Below are positions 16,254 to 27,300 of a stretch of DNA of 64,000 nucleotides, piece after piece. Within the stretch, counting starts at the first letter, position 1; each line of letters opens with the position of its first letter. The stretch is from assembly GCF_021295345.1 (NCBI RefSeq), contig NZ_JAIMJB010000002.1, positions 248,001 to 312,000 of the forward strand, read 5' to 3'. The notes under the pieces were generated by a model. The model had not been told where the DNA came from. It was given only the letters and a program-made list of their open reading frames with translations, and ran no database searches. Origin of the DNA: Motilimonas eburnea (GTDB lineage: Bacteria; Pseudomonadota; Gammaproteobacteria; Enterobacterales; CBDFNC01). The position numbers were made by a program, and so were the translations under genes.

Positions 16254-17252
16254 TTAACTCCTTTTAAGCTCGATCAAGGCTTGCCTTTCAGAATTTGAAA
16301 GAAAAGCCATGGCTAAACCATTTTGCTGCAGGGTCCATAACTGGGCTTCATTCAAGCCAATTTCGTTTGCAGCAACCGCATATTCGTGGGCTATATCGAT
16401 ATTGCTTACACCAGGATCATCTGTGTTTAAACTGACTAATACGCCTTTTTCAAGGAAGGTTTTGATCGGGTGAGTCCCATAATCGGCCACCGTTGACGTG
16501 TGTAAATTACTGGTAGGGCAAGACTCAACACCAATATTATGTTGCGCCATGTAAGCAAGTAACTTCTCATCAGTCACCGCTTTAACCCCATGGCCAATAC
16601 GGGTGGCGCCTAATTCATTAATCGCTTGCCAAATACTTTCGCTGCCTGCGGCCTCGCCAGCATGTACCGTGATGGCTAAATCGCTGGCTCTCACCTTAGC
16701 AAAATGTTCATTAAACAGCGCACCCGGAAAACCCAGCTCGTCACCCGCTAAATCGATCGCGACTAAATGCTGCTTACAAGCTAATAAGGCGTTTAACTCA
16801 TCAAGACAAGCTTGCTGACCAAAGGTGCGCGACATAATACCAATCAGGTTTATCTTAACCGTGTGATCTTTCAAACCCGCTTTGACACCGTCGACCACAG
16901 CTTCCACTACCCCTTGCAGCGGCAGTTTGTGACTCATCGCCATGTAGTAAGGACTAAAACGTAATTCAGCGTAGTCAAGTCCAGATAGGGCCGCATCGGC
17001 CACATTTTCATAAGCGATGCGCTTAACCGCATCAAGGTCAGCTAATACCCCCACCATCCAATCTAGTTTCGCAAGAAAAGCCACTAGGCTAGATTCTTTA
17101 CCTTGAATTTGAACATGAGGGGCAAGGTCTGCCAACGAATTGGCCGGTAATGCAATGTTGTGTTGTTGCGCCAGCTCCCAAATGGTGTTGACTCGGACGT
17201 TTCCATCAAGGTGACGATGTAGATCCACGAGAGGAAAGTGTTTATTGATCAT
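16254..17252 (-). CDS. add: Adenosine deaminase
   Basis: Adenosine deaminase converts adenosine and deoxyadenosine to inosine and deoxyinosine in the cytoplasm. The 332-residue protein carries the zinc-binding HxH (H12 and H14) in [26 protein letters not shown] with another zinc histidine and the catalytic glutamate region, GHGVKAV, and the zinc aspartate in [11 protein letters not shown]. Length equals that of the E. coli enzyme (333 aa). It fits with the OmpK/Tsx-like channel upstream and the deo operon beyond. An intrinsic terminator follows. Confidence 0.96.
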   Translation of the reverse strand: MINKHFPLVDLHRHLDGNVRVNTIWELAQQHNIALPANSLADLAPHVQIQGKESSLVAFLAKLDWMVGVLADLDAVKRIAYENVADAALSGLDYAELRFSPYYMAMSHKLPLQGVVEAVVDGVKAGLKDHTVKINLIGIMSRTFGQQACLDELNALLACKQHLVAIDLAGDELGFPGALFNEHFAKVRASDLAITVHAGEAAGSESIWQAINELGATRIGHGVKAVTDEKLLAYMAQHNIGVESCPTSNLHTSTVADYGTHPIKTFLEKGVLVSLNTDDPGVSNIDIAHEYAVAANEIGLNEAQLWTLQQNGLAMAFLSNSERQALIELKRS

Positions 17253-17345
17253 GTTTACTGTCCTTATTGGTATTAATTAGCGCTGATTGACCACGGTTAC
17301 AGGCCCGGTACAAAAAGTCAGGCCGTAGCCTGACTTTGCATCTAT

Positions 17346-17611
17346 TAGGGCCTGTTGATCTTTCGTGCTGGTTTTTGCAGCGATTTGTTGGGTATTTATA
17401 CCAGGCAGCGGCTTTGTGGCATAGTCACCTACGCGAAAAGGCGCTAACGCAGTAGAAATGACCAACAAACGCTGTCCTACGGATTCGGCTAAAAGCGTTT
17501 TGTTCGTCGTTGAGCAGTATTTACTTAGAATGCTAAGCTTCACACTGCTCGCCTTGCCCAAAACGCTTTTATCTCGAACAAAAATCAACCATCAAAGATC
17601 AACAGGCCCTA
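17346..17611. mobile_element. MITE-like element, TA-flanked, copy 1
   Basis: The ends are perfect 17-bp inverted repeats, AGGGCCTGTTGATCTTT at 17347-17363 and its complement at 17594-17610, flanked by TA. The interior (blocks such as AAAAGCGTTTTG, GAGCAGTATTTACTTAGAATGC and CAACAAACGCTGTCC) recurs in inverted orientation at 35847-36154. No transposase is encoded; an open frame across it (17277-17588, minus) is fortuitous. TA flanks point to a Tc1/mariner or IS630-type mobilising enzyme elsewhere in the genome. It lies between add and the porin gene. Confidence 0.75.
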
Positions 17612-17643
17612 TCAATGATGGCTCATTGATTAATCGTTAAGGC

Positions 17644-18387
17644 TTAAAAGTTATAGCGTAAAGAGTAGATCAATGCATTTTGGTTACCGCTGGTGCCTAG
17701 CTTGTTATAAGCATAGCGGTATTGTAGGCCTGCCGTAATAGCATCGGTTGCATTCCACCAAAAACCCACCGCACCGTTCATTGACGTATCATCGCTTTCA
17801 CCGGATACCGCTAGGTAGTCATCATCGCGACCAAATTCCATCTCGTGCCAGTTTGATACCCAGAAGTTTTGGTCAAATGCGGTGAAGTTATAGACTGCAG
17901 TCCAACCCGCCATACCACCGTTGAAATCAGAAAAACCGTTGTTCCAGGCTGGGTTAGTGATGGTGTAATGGGCACCGATCCAAGGTGCAACAAACCAACC
18001 TTGACCTTCAAAACGGTACTGGCCACCTAGCACCGTGTTGCTAGCTGAGAAGAATTGACCGTCGGTTGCGTAATGTTGCGCGTAGGCACGAAAACCTGAT
18101 TCACCCAGTTTGTAAGCGACTGAACCTTTGTAAGATGTACGCAGTTCGTCAGATCCTTCTTGTACGTTTTCAACATCGAAGAAGCCGTATATTTCGCCCC
18201 AAGTAAAACCCGCTCCGCCTTCTAGCTCTAAATAGACGAAGTCTTCTTGGTGTCCTGCGCGTTGCTCGGTCCCTTTTGACCAATCAAGGTAGTTGGCACT
18301 GATGTTACCGAAACCGTATAAGTATTCAGCACTCGCTGGTGCACTTAGACCCATGGTTACTGCGGCTGCGATGGCAATTTTTTTCAT
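17644..18387 (-). CDS. OmpK/Tsx-family nucleoside-specific outer membrane porin
   Basis: A 247-residue outer membrane protein. The start at 18387 gives a clean signal peptide MKKIAIAAAVTMGLSAPASA; GGGA sits 8 nt upstream. The mature part is a 12-stranded Tsx-like barrel with alternating aromatic strands: EYLYGFGNISANYLDW, FVYLELEGGAGFTWGEIYGF, WFVAPWIGAHYTI and a C-terminal strand ending in Phe (ALIYSLRYNF). Tsx/OmpK proteins pass nucleosides and serve as vibriophage receptors. The position next to add and near deoD/deoB supports nucleoside uptake. Confidence 0.9.
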   Translation of the reverse strand: MKKIAIAAAVTMGLSAPASAEYLYGFGNISANYLDWSKGTEQRAGHQEDFVYLELEGGAGFTWGEIYGFFDVENVQEGSDELRTSYKGSVAYKLGESGFRAYAQHYATDGQFFSASNTVLGGQYRFEGQGWFVAPWIGAHYTITNPAWNNGFSDFNGGMAGWTAVYNFTAFDQNFWVSNWHEMEFGRDDDYLAVSGESDDTSMNGAVGFWWNATDAITAGLQYRYAYNKLGTSGNQNALIYSLRYNF

Positions 18388-18779
18388 TGTTATTCCCTGT
18401 CTTTGCTTACGGTATTGAATATGCAATGTACATTTACAATGTCGTGATTGATGTAGGTGTACTTGCGTTGACAGGGGCTGAGTTTATAGTGCGTCAATCA
18501 AATAAAGCGGCTTTAAATCACATTTTTTACTGTTTTTATATCGTGTTTTTTAGGTGTTAACCTCTGGTGTTTATTTGTTAATTAAACATAAAACCTATAC
18601 TTTTTATAAATTCTAGGACTTTGAACTATATACCTCAAGCTAATTGACTAAAACATAATCAAAAAACATGACTTGGACATGAGATAGGTTGGGAAGGCTT
18701 AAACTATTTATCAACTCGACGATTCCGATGTTTTACCTCGATATCATCGAGCTAGCTCCATTTGTAGAAATATAACCAT
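18388..18779. other. Gene-free region upstream of the porin gene
   Basis: About 390 bp with no convincing gene. On the minus strand there is a TATAAA box (18488-18483) and, centred about 40 bp before the inferred start, a TGTGA half-site (18522-18518) that could be a weak class II CRP site for the porin. The rest is AT-rich with no repeat I can support. Confidence 0.4.
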
Positions 18780-20144
18780 TCAATGAGTGTGCTCAAGGCG
18801 CTTTATGGCTGCCGTTAATAAGTCCGTTAGACTCATTTTTTGTTGGCTTAAGCCTAAACGCATGGCCGGAGTTTGTTGGTTTTTTTGCGGCTGACAAAAA
18901 TTGTATAGGCAACGCTGGATTTCAATTAACGGATCCAACGGCTTGGCACTTTTTAAATTTAAACATTGCTGCTGTTGGAGCCATTGATGCACAGATTTAG
19001 GGCCGTCAGCATCAAATAATGAAAAAGGAACCTTGTATTTATTTCGGTAAGTAATTGGACAATAGGCCCCATAATGGGTGCCATACCAACGGTCACTCCA
19101 CCACCCTATGTTATTGCCATTAACGGGGAGCTCCTGCCCGCCTGTAAAATGGCGATAAACAAAATAAACCTCCGCTTGTTCGGCAAATATTTCTTCACTA
19201 CACGCCATCAAGGCGGCACCGCGAATAGCACTTTCATGCTCAATGTAGTGATGGAAATGGGGTGAACTCGCCGTCATTAAGCCAAGCAATTGAAAATGCG
19301 CATAGGCCAAAATACTCGGCTTGATATATTGGGCTCCACGAATATTAGCCAATTGGCCATAATGTAAAGACTCAAAGTGCTGGCGGCGCATCGTGCTTTG
19401 GTAACGTTCGGTCAAGGCGGCAAGAATCGACGGTAATTTGGGCGTAGGTAATACACTCGATTGACCACCAAGATAGGCTTCAGCTAACGTTTCCTGAAGC
19501 AGAAGATTATGGCTGTATAACAGGCAATAGCCGGATTGCGCTTCTGTTGTCGCAATGCACCACAAGGCTTTGTTTCCAGCATACTGGCTCACTGCACTTT
19601 CGGTGTGTAACGCTAAAAAGTCCCGCTGCAGGGCAGCTTGCTCTTTTTGCCTACTAAACTCACGTAGTAAATTCGATAAACGAGTGAGTAATTGATAATA
19701 AATTTTGGGGGCACAATCTAATGCGGTGATCACCTGAGTTGTCGGCGTTTGCTTGGCGATATGCTCTAGTAGCAATAACAATTTGTCGGCGTGCTTAATG
19801 GCTTTGACCGTGTAGACTTGACTACATTGTTGACATTTCAACCTTTGCTGGCCCGCTTTAGTGTGGCCATAACGATTGGATTTGACGAGCCCTTTTCCAT
19901 GATCAAAGTATAAAGTTTGGCATTGCGGACACCCGGTTAAACTGCGACTGAAGTGGCGTGCAATCTTCTCATGTATTACTTTGGCGACACTTTCATCGTC
20001 CACCAAAGGGGGGTAACTGCCACATGCTTTACAATGAATGGCCGGGTAACCTAAATGGTTGCTTTCCATCTCATATTCATCACTTTCCACAACTCCTAAA
20101 TTATGGCAAGGATAACTTTTACAGCAGTTAAATTGACTTCTCAT
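18780..20144 (-). CDS. Zinc-ribbon orphan protein, transposase-like N-terminus
   Basis: A 454-residue protein with many cysteines at the N-terminus: FNCCKSYPC, then AIHCKACGSYPP, then CPQC about residue 92 and CQQC about residue 124. The segment between the last pair (SNRYGHTKAGQQRLKCQQC) resembles the InsA-type zinc finger of IS1-family transposases. The C-terminal ~300 residues (SQYAGNKALWCIATTEAQSG, HYIEHESAIRGAALMACSEE, GWWSDRWYGTHYGAYCPIT) have no clear DDE triad that I can assign. I recall similar proteins of unknown function in Vibrio. No inverted repeats flank it. It is probably a domesticated DNA-binding protein. Confidence 0.7.
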   Translation of the reverse strand: MRSQFNCCKSYPCHNLGVVESDEYEMESNHLGYPAIHCKACGSYPPLVDDESVAKVIHEKIARHFSRSLTGCPQCQTLYFDHGKGLVKSNRYGHTKAGQQRLKCQQCSQVYTVKAIKHADKLLLLLEHIAKQTPTTQVITALDCAPKIYYQLLTRLSNLLREFSRQKEQAALQRDFLALHTESAVSQYAGNKALWCIATTEAQSGYCLLYSHNLLLQETLAEAYLGGQSSVLPTPKLPSILAALTERYQSTMRRQHFESLHYGQLANIRGAQYIKPSILAYAHFQLLGLMTASSPHFHHYIEHESAIRGAALMACSEEIFAEQAEVYFVYRHFTGGQELPVNGNNIGWWSDRWYGTHYGAYCPITYRNKYKVPFSLFDADGPKSVHQWLQQQQCLNLKSAKPLDPLIEIQRCLYNFCQPQKNQQTPAMRLGLSQQKMSLTDLLTAAIKRLEHTH

Positions 20145-20354
20145 CGCGGCCTATCCTTAAAAACACAGCCCGGTTCATTACACCATTGGCTTTTTTAAGT
20201 TTTAGCTTTCCTTTACCACCAAAACAACATTTATGGTTAATATTTAGAAATAAATAAATATTTAGGAATAATTATGTGACCAAGATCGCTATACGACACA
20301 CCCTTGCGCTCTATTCTGAATATAACAAAACAACACAGCCAAGCAGGGATAGAT

Positions 20355-20525
20355 ATGAACGAAGTCATTTTAGCAATGTTAGCCGGCTTTATTGTCGGTG
20401 TGATATTTAGCGCGCTTAAGCTGCCTATTCCTGCTCCACCGGTGCTGAGTGGGATCATGGGTATTGTCGGTGTTTACTTGGGCGGTAAAGCCTACGCGAT
20501 GATCATTGAACGCTTTTTTTCGTAA
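20355..20525 (+). CDS. XapX-domain small membrane protein
   Basis: A 56-residue protein with two hydrophobic segments and the family signature ILAMLAGFIVGVIFSALKLP followed by PIPAPPVLSGIMGIVGVYLGG. The ATG at 20355 has AGGGA upstream; a longer in-frame start at 20304 is rejected. XapX domains were named from a protein linked to the xanthosine operon, and no activity is known. It lies 32 bp upstream of deoD on the same strand, so it may be cotranscribed with the nucleoside genes. Confidence 0.85.
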   Translation: MNEVILAMLAGFIVGVIFSALKLPIPAPPVLSGIMGIVGVYLGGKAYAMIIERFFS

Positions 20526-20557
20526 CACGAATTTAGATATAACAAAGGATTTTTAAC

Positions 20558-21268
20558 ATGGCTACTCCACATATTAATGCTAACCCAGGTGATTTTGCTG
20601 AAACGGTTTTAATGCCGGGCGACCCGCTGCGCGCTAAGTTTATTGCTGAAACCTACCTAGAAAACGTAAAGCAAGTGACCGATGTGCGTAACATGCTTGG
20701 CTTTACTGGCGAATACAAGGGCAAACGCATTTCGGTAATGGGCCACGGTATGGGGATTCCATCTTGTTCTATCTATACCCATGAATTGATCAGCGAATAC
20801 GGTGTTAAAAACATCATTCGCATTGGTAGCTGTGGCGCTATCAGTGAAGACGTGAAATTGATGGATGTGATTGTTGCCATGGGCGCAAGCACCGACTCAA
20901 AAATTAACCGCATGCGTTTTAAAGATCATGACTTTGCTGCCATTGCCGATTACAACATCTTAGAGAAAGCCGTTAACAATGCTCGCGCTCAAGAAATTAA
21001 TGTGCGTGTGGGTAACGTTTTTTCAGCCGACCTATTCTACACACCACAACCTGAAATGTTTGATGTGATGGAGAAATACGGCATTTTAGGTGTGGAAATG
21101 GAAGCGGCTGCGCTATACGGTGTAGCGGCTGAGTTAGGCGCCAATGCCCTTTGTATTTTAACCGTATCGGATCATATCCGCCGCGGCGAGAAACTGTCTG
21201 CCGAACTAAGACAAACCTCATTTAATGACATGATGCAAGTTGCCCTCGCGACTGCGATTGAGCTGTAA
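20558..21268 (+). CDS. deoD: Purine-nucleoside phosphorylase
   Basis: DeoD phosphorolyses purine (deoxy)nucleosides to base and (deoxy)ribose-1-phosphate. The 236-residue protein matches the hexameric type I enzyme in length (E. coli 239). Motifs include [20 protein letters not shown], the phosphate site [37 protein letters not shown] and the catalytic aspartate in [17 protein letters not shown] precedes the ATG. It is the first enzyme gene of the deoD-talB-deoB operon. Confidence 0.97.
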   Translation: MATPHINANPGDFAETVLMPGDPLRAKFIAETYLENVKQVTDVRNMLGFTGEYKGKRISVMGHGMGIPSCSIYTHELISEYGVKNIIRIGSCGAISEDVKLMDVIVAMGASTDSKINRMRFKDHDFAAIADYNILEKAVNNARAQEINVRVGNVFSADLFYTPQPEMFDVMEKYGILGVEMEAAALYGVAAELGANALCILTVSDHIRRGEKLSAELRQTSFNDMMQVALATAIEL

Positions 21269-21277
21269 GGAGCAAAC

Positions 21278-22234
21278 ATGGCTAATCAATTAGCGCAACT
21301 AAGCAAACTGACTTCTGTGGTTGCTGACACCGGCGACCTTAATGCCATCAAGCAATTTAAGCCGGAAGATGCCACGACTAACCCGTCGCTAATCTTAAGT
21401 GCTTCAAAATTACCTGAGTATGAAGCCGTGTTTGACTCAGCCATCGCTTATGCCAAAGAGAGCAGTTCAGAGCTTGAACAACAAATCGATGCCGCAAGTG
21501 ATTACCTAGCAGTTGCTATTGGCGCTGAAATTGTCAATCAAGTACCGGGCTTAATTTCAACGGAAGTGGACGCAAGATTATCTTACGACACCGATGCCAG
21601 TATCGCTAAAGCGAAACAATTGATTAGCCTTTACCAAGCCAAAGGCATAGATAAAAGCCGTGTTTTGATCAAACTGGCTTCGACTTGGCAAGGCATTAAA
21701 GCCGCGGAACAACTAGAGCGTGAAGGCATACGTTGTAACCTGACATTATTGTTCTCATTTGCCCAAGCACAAGCCTGTGCACAGGCTAACGTCTATCTGG
21801 TATCGCCTTTCGTGGGCCGTATCTACGATTGGTATAAAAAGCAAAATAACATTGAATACACAGCCGAAAATGATCCCGGTGTGGCGTCGGTGACTAAGAT
21901 TTACAACTTCTATAAACAACACGGTTACAACACGGTCGTGATGGGTGCAAGTTTCAGAAACATTGGCCAAATCATTGCCCTAGCCGGCTGTGATAAATTA
22001 ACCATAGGCCCAGGTTTGCTTGCACAACTTGAGCAAAGTGAAGATGCTGTAACGCCTAAATTAACGCCAGCTGCTGAGCAAACAGCTAAGCCGACTGCAT
22101 TAACAGAAGCTGAGTTCTATTGGCAACATAATCAAGATCCGATGGCCGTTGAGAAACTCGCCGAAGGCATCCGCTTATTCGCTGCGGACCAAGAAAAATT
22201 GGCGGCAATGATTAAAGCACGTCTTGAAGATTAA
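21278..22234 (+). CDS. talB: Transaldolase
   Basis: Transaldolase moves a dihydroxyacetone unit between sedoheptulose-7-phosphate and erythrose-4-phosphate in the non-oxidative pentose phosphate pathway. The 318-residue protein has [27 protein letters not shown], the Schiff-base lysine in [26 protein letters not shown] and [10 protein letters not shown]. It starts 9 nt after deoD with its own AAGGAG. Insertion of talB between deoD and deoB is unusual and would help drain pentose phosphates released from nucleosides. Confidence 0.96.
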   Translation: MANQLAQLSKLTSVVADTGDLNAIKQFKPEDATTNPSLILSASKLPEYEAVFDSAIAYAKESSSELEQQIDAASDYLAVAIGAEIVNQVPGLISTEVDARLSYDTDASIAKAKQLISLYQAKGIDKSRVLIKLASTWQGIKAAEQLEREGIRCNLTLLFSFAQAQACAQANVYLVSPFVGRIYDWYKKQNNIEYTAENDPGVASVTKIYNFYKQHGYNTVVMGASFRNIGQIIALAGCDKLTIGPGLLAQLEQSEDAVTPKLTPAAEQTAKPTALTEAEFYWQHNQDPMAVEKLAEGIRLFAADQEKLAAMIKARLED

Positions 22235-22268
22235 TAACAAAAGCCAGCCGCATAACGAGGTAATAACC

Positions 22269-23489
22269 ATGAAAAGAGCCATTATTTTAGTCGCCGATTC
22301 ATTTGGTATCGGTGCCAGCGCTGATGCTGAAAAATTTGGTGACCAAGGTAGCGATACATTTGGTCATATTGCACAGCAATGTGCGGCGGGCCTTTGCGAT
22401 ACTGCAGAGCGCAGCGGCGCTATCAAACTTCCTCATTTGGAGCAGTTAGGTCTTGGCCTAGCCGCTAAAGAATCGACCGGTAAGTTGCCAGCGGGCTGCA
22501 GCGAATCAGCCAATATCATCGGCGCTTATGGTTACGCTGCCGAGTTATCGACAGGTAAAGACACGCCATCGGGCCATTGGGAAATTGCCGGTGTGCCAGT
22601 GCTATTCGATTGGGGCTATTTTGAGCAAAAGAAAAACAGCTTTCCAACCGAGCTATTAGAGAAAATCGTCGAGCGCGCTAACCTGCCGGGGTATTTGGCT
22701 AATTGCCATGCCTCGGGTACCCAAGTGCTGGATGATTTTGGCGAAGAGCATATGCAAAGCGGCAAGCCAATATTTTATACCTCGGCAGACTCAGTATTTC
22801 AGATTGCTTGTCATGAAGAAACCTTTGGTCTTGATCGTTTACTTGAGCTTTGTTTAATCGTTCGTGAAGAGCTTGAGCCTTACAACATAGGCCGCGTCAT
22901 TGCGCGTCCGTTTATTGGTGAAGGTGCAGGTAAATTTGCCCGCACCGGTAACCGCCGTGATTACTCCCTTGAGCCACCTGCGCCAACCGTGTTGGATAAG
23001 CTGGTAGATGAAGGTAAAGGTGAAGTGATTTCGGTCGGTAAAATTGCCGATATCTATGCTCACTGCGGCATTACCAAGAAAACCAAGGCAACCGGCATAG
23101 GTCCGTTATTAGATGCCACCCTAGCAGAGATGGCCACGGCACCTGCCAACAGCATTGTTTTCACCAACTTAGTTGATTTTGATTCGGCTTACGGCCATCG
23201 CCGCGACGTGGCGGGTTACGCCCAAGCGTTAGAGTATTTCGACAGCCGTTTGCCAGAAATTATCCGTGCCATGCAAGCCGACGACATTTTGATTATCACG
23301 GCCGATCATGGCTGTGACCCAACGTGGCAAGGCACAGATCATACTCGAGAACATATCCCAGTTTTGATCTACGGCGAAAAAGTGAAACCCGGCTTTTTGG
23401 GCAAAAGTGAAACCTTTGCCGACATAGGCCAAACGTTAGCCAGTTATTTTGGCTTAAGCGCCATGGATTACGGTGTAAATAAGCTGTAA
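22269..23489 (+). CDS. deoB: Phosphopentomutase
   Basis: DeoB converts (deoxy)ribose-1-phosphate to the 5-phosphate, feeding nucleoside-derived sugar into central metabolism. The 406-residue alkaline-phosphatase-superfamily protein has the metal-binding N-terminus [25 protein letters not shown], the phosphothreonine region in [14 protein letters not shown], and the C-terminal metal ligands in [11 protein letters not shown] and [10 protein letters not shown]. The ATG at 22269 follows GAGG by about 9 nt; the longer frame from 22224 would overlap talB and is rejected. An intrinsic terminator closes the operon. Confidence 0.97.
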   Translation: MKRAIILVADSFGIGASADAEKFGDQGSDTFGHIAQQCAAGLCDTAERSGAIKLPHLEQLGLGLAAKESTGKLPAGCSESANIIGAYGYAAELSTGKDTPSGHWEIAGVPVLFDWGYFEQKKNSFPTELLEKIVERANLPGYLANCHASGTQVLDDFGEEHMQSGKPIFYTSADSVFQIACHEETFGLDRLLELCLIVREELEPYNIGRVIARPFIGEGAGKFARTGNRRDYSLEPPAPTVLDKLVDEGKGEVISVGKIADIYAHCGITKKTKATGIGPLLDATLAEMATAPANSIVFTNLVDFDSAYGHRRDVAGYAQALEYFDSRLPEIIRAMQADDILIITADHGCDPTWQGTDHTREHIPVLIYGEKVKPGFLGKSETFADIGQTLASYFGLSAMDYGVNKL

Positions 23490-23540
23490 TTAGCCAATTG
23501 ATATAGACTCCAATCCTTTTCCTTTGTGTTACTTCCCCTT

Positions 23541-23572
23541 TTGCCAGTCTGTCCATTGACTGGCTTTTTTTT
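23541..23572 (+). terminator. Intrinsic terminator of the deo operon
   Basis: A 7-bp stem GCCAGTC/GACTGGC (23543-23549 with 23558-23564), 8-nt loop, followed by eight T residues. Confidence 0.93.
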
Positions 23573-23594
23573 GTCTATTTTATAGTAACCAAAT

Positions 23595-24251
23595 TCATGA
23601 CTTGGGCAGTTGCTCTAGCGTATGCCCTAGCTTGTCTACCCATACTTTGAGTATTTTTTTAATTTCTTGTTCTGGATCTATGATGTTATCCAAACTTTTA
23701 TCACCAGCTGTAGGATCAATAGCGGCGAACAGTGGCTCTCCTGTTTCCCCATCGGAGATCAATACTTCGATCCTTGCCGTTGTCACATTGGTGTGCTCCC
23801 CGGTGGCAAGCAGAGAGGCGAATGAAATAGCGAGCCCAACCGGAAGCACTGTACTGGTTACAGCCAATATAGAATTTGGCGTTTCAACATTCACAAGTGC
23901 AAACTGCACATTAAGGCCATTAACTTGGGGAGCGGATACGGGGGTTTTGTAAGCACCTAACTTTTTTTGAGCCTCAGACTCTAAGAAGTTGGCAAACTCT
24001 CTGAGCTCCGCTTCGGTAAACTCGGATTCTTGCACTGCCAACTGGGTTGGCGCGATATAAAAGCTCTGATACGTCGCGAACTTCTTTTTTAATAAGGCTG
24101 GCTCTGAATACGCGTCGGGTAGCCAAACGTACCGCCATGAATCAGAGTTACTATTGACCTGATAATGGTAATCGTTGTGCTGCGAGCGCTCTGGTAAAGC
24201 ACTGCATGCAACCAGCATAGAAGTTAATCCTAACAGTATTAGTTTTCTCAT
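23595..24251 (-). CDS. DUF3313-like lipoprotein
   Basis: A 218-residue lipoprotein with leader MRKLILLGLTSMLVAC, lipobox cysteine at C16. The mature part (FYIAPTQLAVQESEF, AELREFANFLESEAQKKLG, ARIEVLISDGETGEPLFAAID) fits the DUF3313 group of envelope lipoproteins, which resemble components that assemble at the outer membrane; the function is unknown. It follows the RND genes on the same strand after an 85-bp gap with a hairpin (24293-24311), so it may or may not be part of that operon. Confidence 0.75.
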   Translation of the reverse strand: MRKLILLGLTSMLVACSALPERSQHNDYHYQVNSNSDSWRYVWLPDAYSEPALLKKKFATYQSFYIAPTQLAVQESEFTEAELREFANFLESEAQKKLGAYKTPVSAPQVNGLNVQFALVNVETPNSILAVTSTVLPVGLAISFASLLATGEHTNVTTARIEVLISDGETGEPLFAAIDPTAGDKSLDNIIDPEQEIKKILKVWVDKLGHTLEQLPKS

Positions 24252-24336
24252 TTCATATTTCCTAGTTTAATTTAGTATGGTAGCGGGTTGTGAGGGCATC
24301 TTGGTTATGCCCCCAATATGATTTATGTCTATGGCG

Positions 24337-27300
24337 CTAATCTCTAACCTCGACGCGGTAGAAAATGCTATACAGCACAGGGACCAATATCAGCGTCAAT
24401 AATGTGGAGAAGATTAACCCTGCAATAATTGCAATCGCCATGGTTTGCCACATAGCGCCGCCAGTGAGAAGCAGCGGGATCATGCCTAGTACGGTCGTTA
24501 ACGCGGTGAGCAAAATGGGTTTCATCCGTCGCTCACCAGCTGAAATCAGTGCCTTAACAGCACACTGACTAGAGCCCAGCTCGATATCAACTTGCTCTAA
24601 AAAGACAATCGCATTATTGATAACGATCCCAGCGAGCGATATCACCCCCAGCAAGGTCATAAATCCGAAAAAGCTATTGCCGACTAATAAGCCAACTACA
24701 ACCCCAATAAATGAAATTGGGATCGCGGTAAGAACAATGAGGGGTTTTCTAAATGAGTTAAACTGTGCTATCAACAAAGCAATAATGGCAAATAATGCTA
24801 AGGGGATATTTTCGCTAATACTGCCAGAGGATTGTTTAGATTTTTCAAACTCGCCGCCTATTTCAAAAAAGGTATTGCTAGGCCATGTCTTAGACTCTGC
24901 TTCTAACCAAGGCAAGATGGCATTGAGTCCTTCATTTGCTGTATAGCCAGGCTCAAGTTGTGCACCTATGGTGACCGTTTTGTAGCTGTTGCGACGATAG
25001 ATCTTGGCGTTTTGCCAAACGATATCAACATCTGCAATTTGCGAGAGCGCTATGCTTGCCGTAGGTGTATAGATGGGGAGCGCGAGAATGTGTTCGATAT
25101 TTAATTTTTCACGATCCACATGAGTCAGAACAATCGGAATATTGACAATGCCGTCGCGAAACTCACTCAAGTTTTTCCCTACTAACGAAGACTGTAGGCT
25201 AAGTGCAATATCTCGGTTACTCACCCCTGCTAATGCTGCTTTTTGCTGATCAATAATGACGCGGACGGTTTTGGTTTTTTGTCCCCAATCATCCGTCATG
25301 TCCTTTAAGCCCGCGATGCTCGCCAGTTTTGCTTTCACCCCTTGAGTAATCTCCAACACCTTTTCTTGGTTCACGCCATTAATTCGAATTTCAACAGGGT
25401 TCAAAATGGCTGCCCCGTTTTCAATTAGCCTTGTGGTTGCGATAGCGTCTGGATGATGCTCATAAACATAAGCCTCGATACGCTGCATCAATTCTGGGTT
25501 GTCACGATAATCATGTGTATTGATAATCCAAAATGAATATTCAGGGCTCGACGTTCGCGATGAGTGCGGCAAAATGTAACGAGGTCCGCTATAGCCGACA
25601 TACACAGACCAGCTATTTATGCCTTGATTCGTCGGTGCTAGCGTCGTAATTTGACGTTCAGCATCATCAGACTCACGACTGCTCAAGGTAGATAAGAACT
25701 GCTCTATATCAGCAACAACTTCTTGGCTATGCTCAATGGAGGTGCCCATTGGTAACGTTACTTCCATTTTAAAAAAATTACGTTCAGACGGTGGGAAGAA
25801 AATAGTAGGAATGAGCTTCATAGCTTGGAAGCCGATTAGGGTCACGATTGCCATGGTGCCCATAGTTAACCAACGATAACGAATCACCCACTTGAGTATA
25901 TTGGCATACCAAGTGAACCGAGTAAGCGTAACTGGCTCAGTCTGCTTTAATAACAAAACACAAAGCAAAGGGATCAATACCAAGCTTAATACCCACGAAG
26001 CCAATAGTGTAATAGAGACCACCACAAACAGCGCGCCAGTGTATTCCCCCATATTCGATTGCGCTAAATAAATGGGCAGAAAGGCCGCAGAAGTTGTTAA
26101 TGATGACGTCAGAAGAGGAAATTTAAGCTCATTGGCGCTGTCAATGGCTGCCGTCACTTTATCTACACCTTGGTTGAACCTAACTAAGATGTTTTCTGAC
26201 ATCACGATACCATTGTCGACCAACATACCTAATGCAATGATAAGTGCCGCCAGCGAGATTTGATCTAAGCCTAATCCTATCTTCGACATGACTAAAATCG
26301 TGGTCAACATACTGATGGGGATTAATAGAGACACAATTAAGCCTGTTCTCCAACCTAAAAAGATGAACATGACCAAGCCAACCACAAGCATCGACTGCAC
26401 TAAACTTAATACAAACTGATTTACTTTTTCTTCGACTTCTATAGGCGCAAAATAAACTTTACTAATCTCAAGCCCAAGCGGCAGCGTGCGAGAAAACGCG
26501 TCAATATAGTCGTTAACTTGGTCGCCTAATCGAACATTGTTTCCCCCTTCAACCATCGCAATAGCAACATTAACCGACGGTGTTCCGGAAAATGATACGG
26601 GATTGTTAACGGGGAATTCATAACCTGATTCTATGGTGACAAGTGTATCTAAACGCACGGTTTTACCACTATTGGGCAGAGTCACTAAGGTGCCATTTAT
26701 CTCTTCAGGTGTGACGTAGTTGCCCGATGGCTCAAGCGGCAGACGCTCTTGACCAAAGGCGACGTTGCCCCCACTCAATACAATATTTTGCTTTGCTAAC
26801 ATATCCGCGAGCTGATTTGGTGTGAGCTCATAAGTCGCTAAAGCATTGGCGTCGAATTTAAGCTTGATTTGCTCTTGTTGCACGCCATGCAGATCCACTT
26901 TAGCTACGTCATCAAGTAAAAACAGACCACTACGAAGATCTTCAGCGGTTTGCTTTAACTCTCGATAAGAAAAACCTTCACCATGAATAGCCAGTACAAT
27001 GCCAAACACATCACCAAATTCATCATTGACAACAGGAGTCCCCACCCCTTCAGGCAGTTGTATCGCAGCCCGTTCAATTTTCCGGCGTAACTTATCCCAG
27101 ATAGGTTGAAGCTCTGAATATTCATCTTTAATGGCCACAGTGAGTATCGAAACGCCATTTTTTGATTGGCTTTTCACATAATCTAACTCTGCTAGCTCTA
27201 ACACGGCTTTTTCCAGTGGGTCAGAGACCAGCTCCTCAACTCGCTTTGGGCTAGCACCAGGAAACTGGGTTATCACCTGTGCACTTCGTATCGTAAAACC

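Noticed and set aside
17277-17588. Open frame of 103 codons on the minus strand next to add
   Set aside because: It runs through the MITE at 17346-17611, the matching frame in the second MITE copy is not preserved, and there is no ribosome binding site.
22224-22268. Longer start for deoB
   Set aside because: It would overlap talB and add residues absent from the family; GAGG fits the ATG at 22269.
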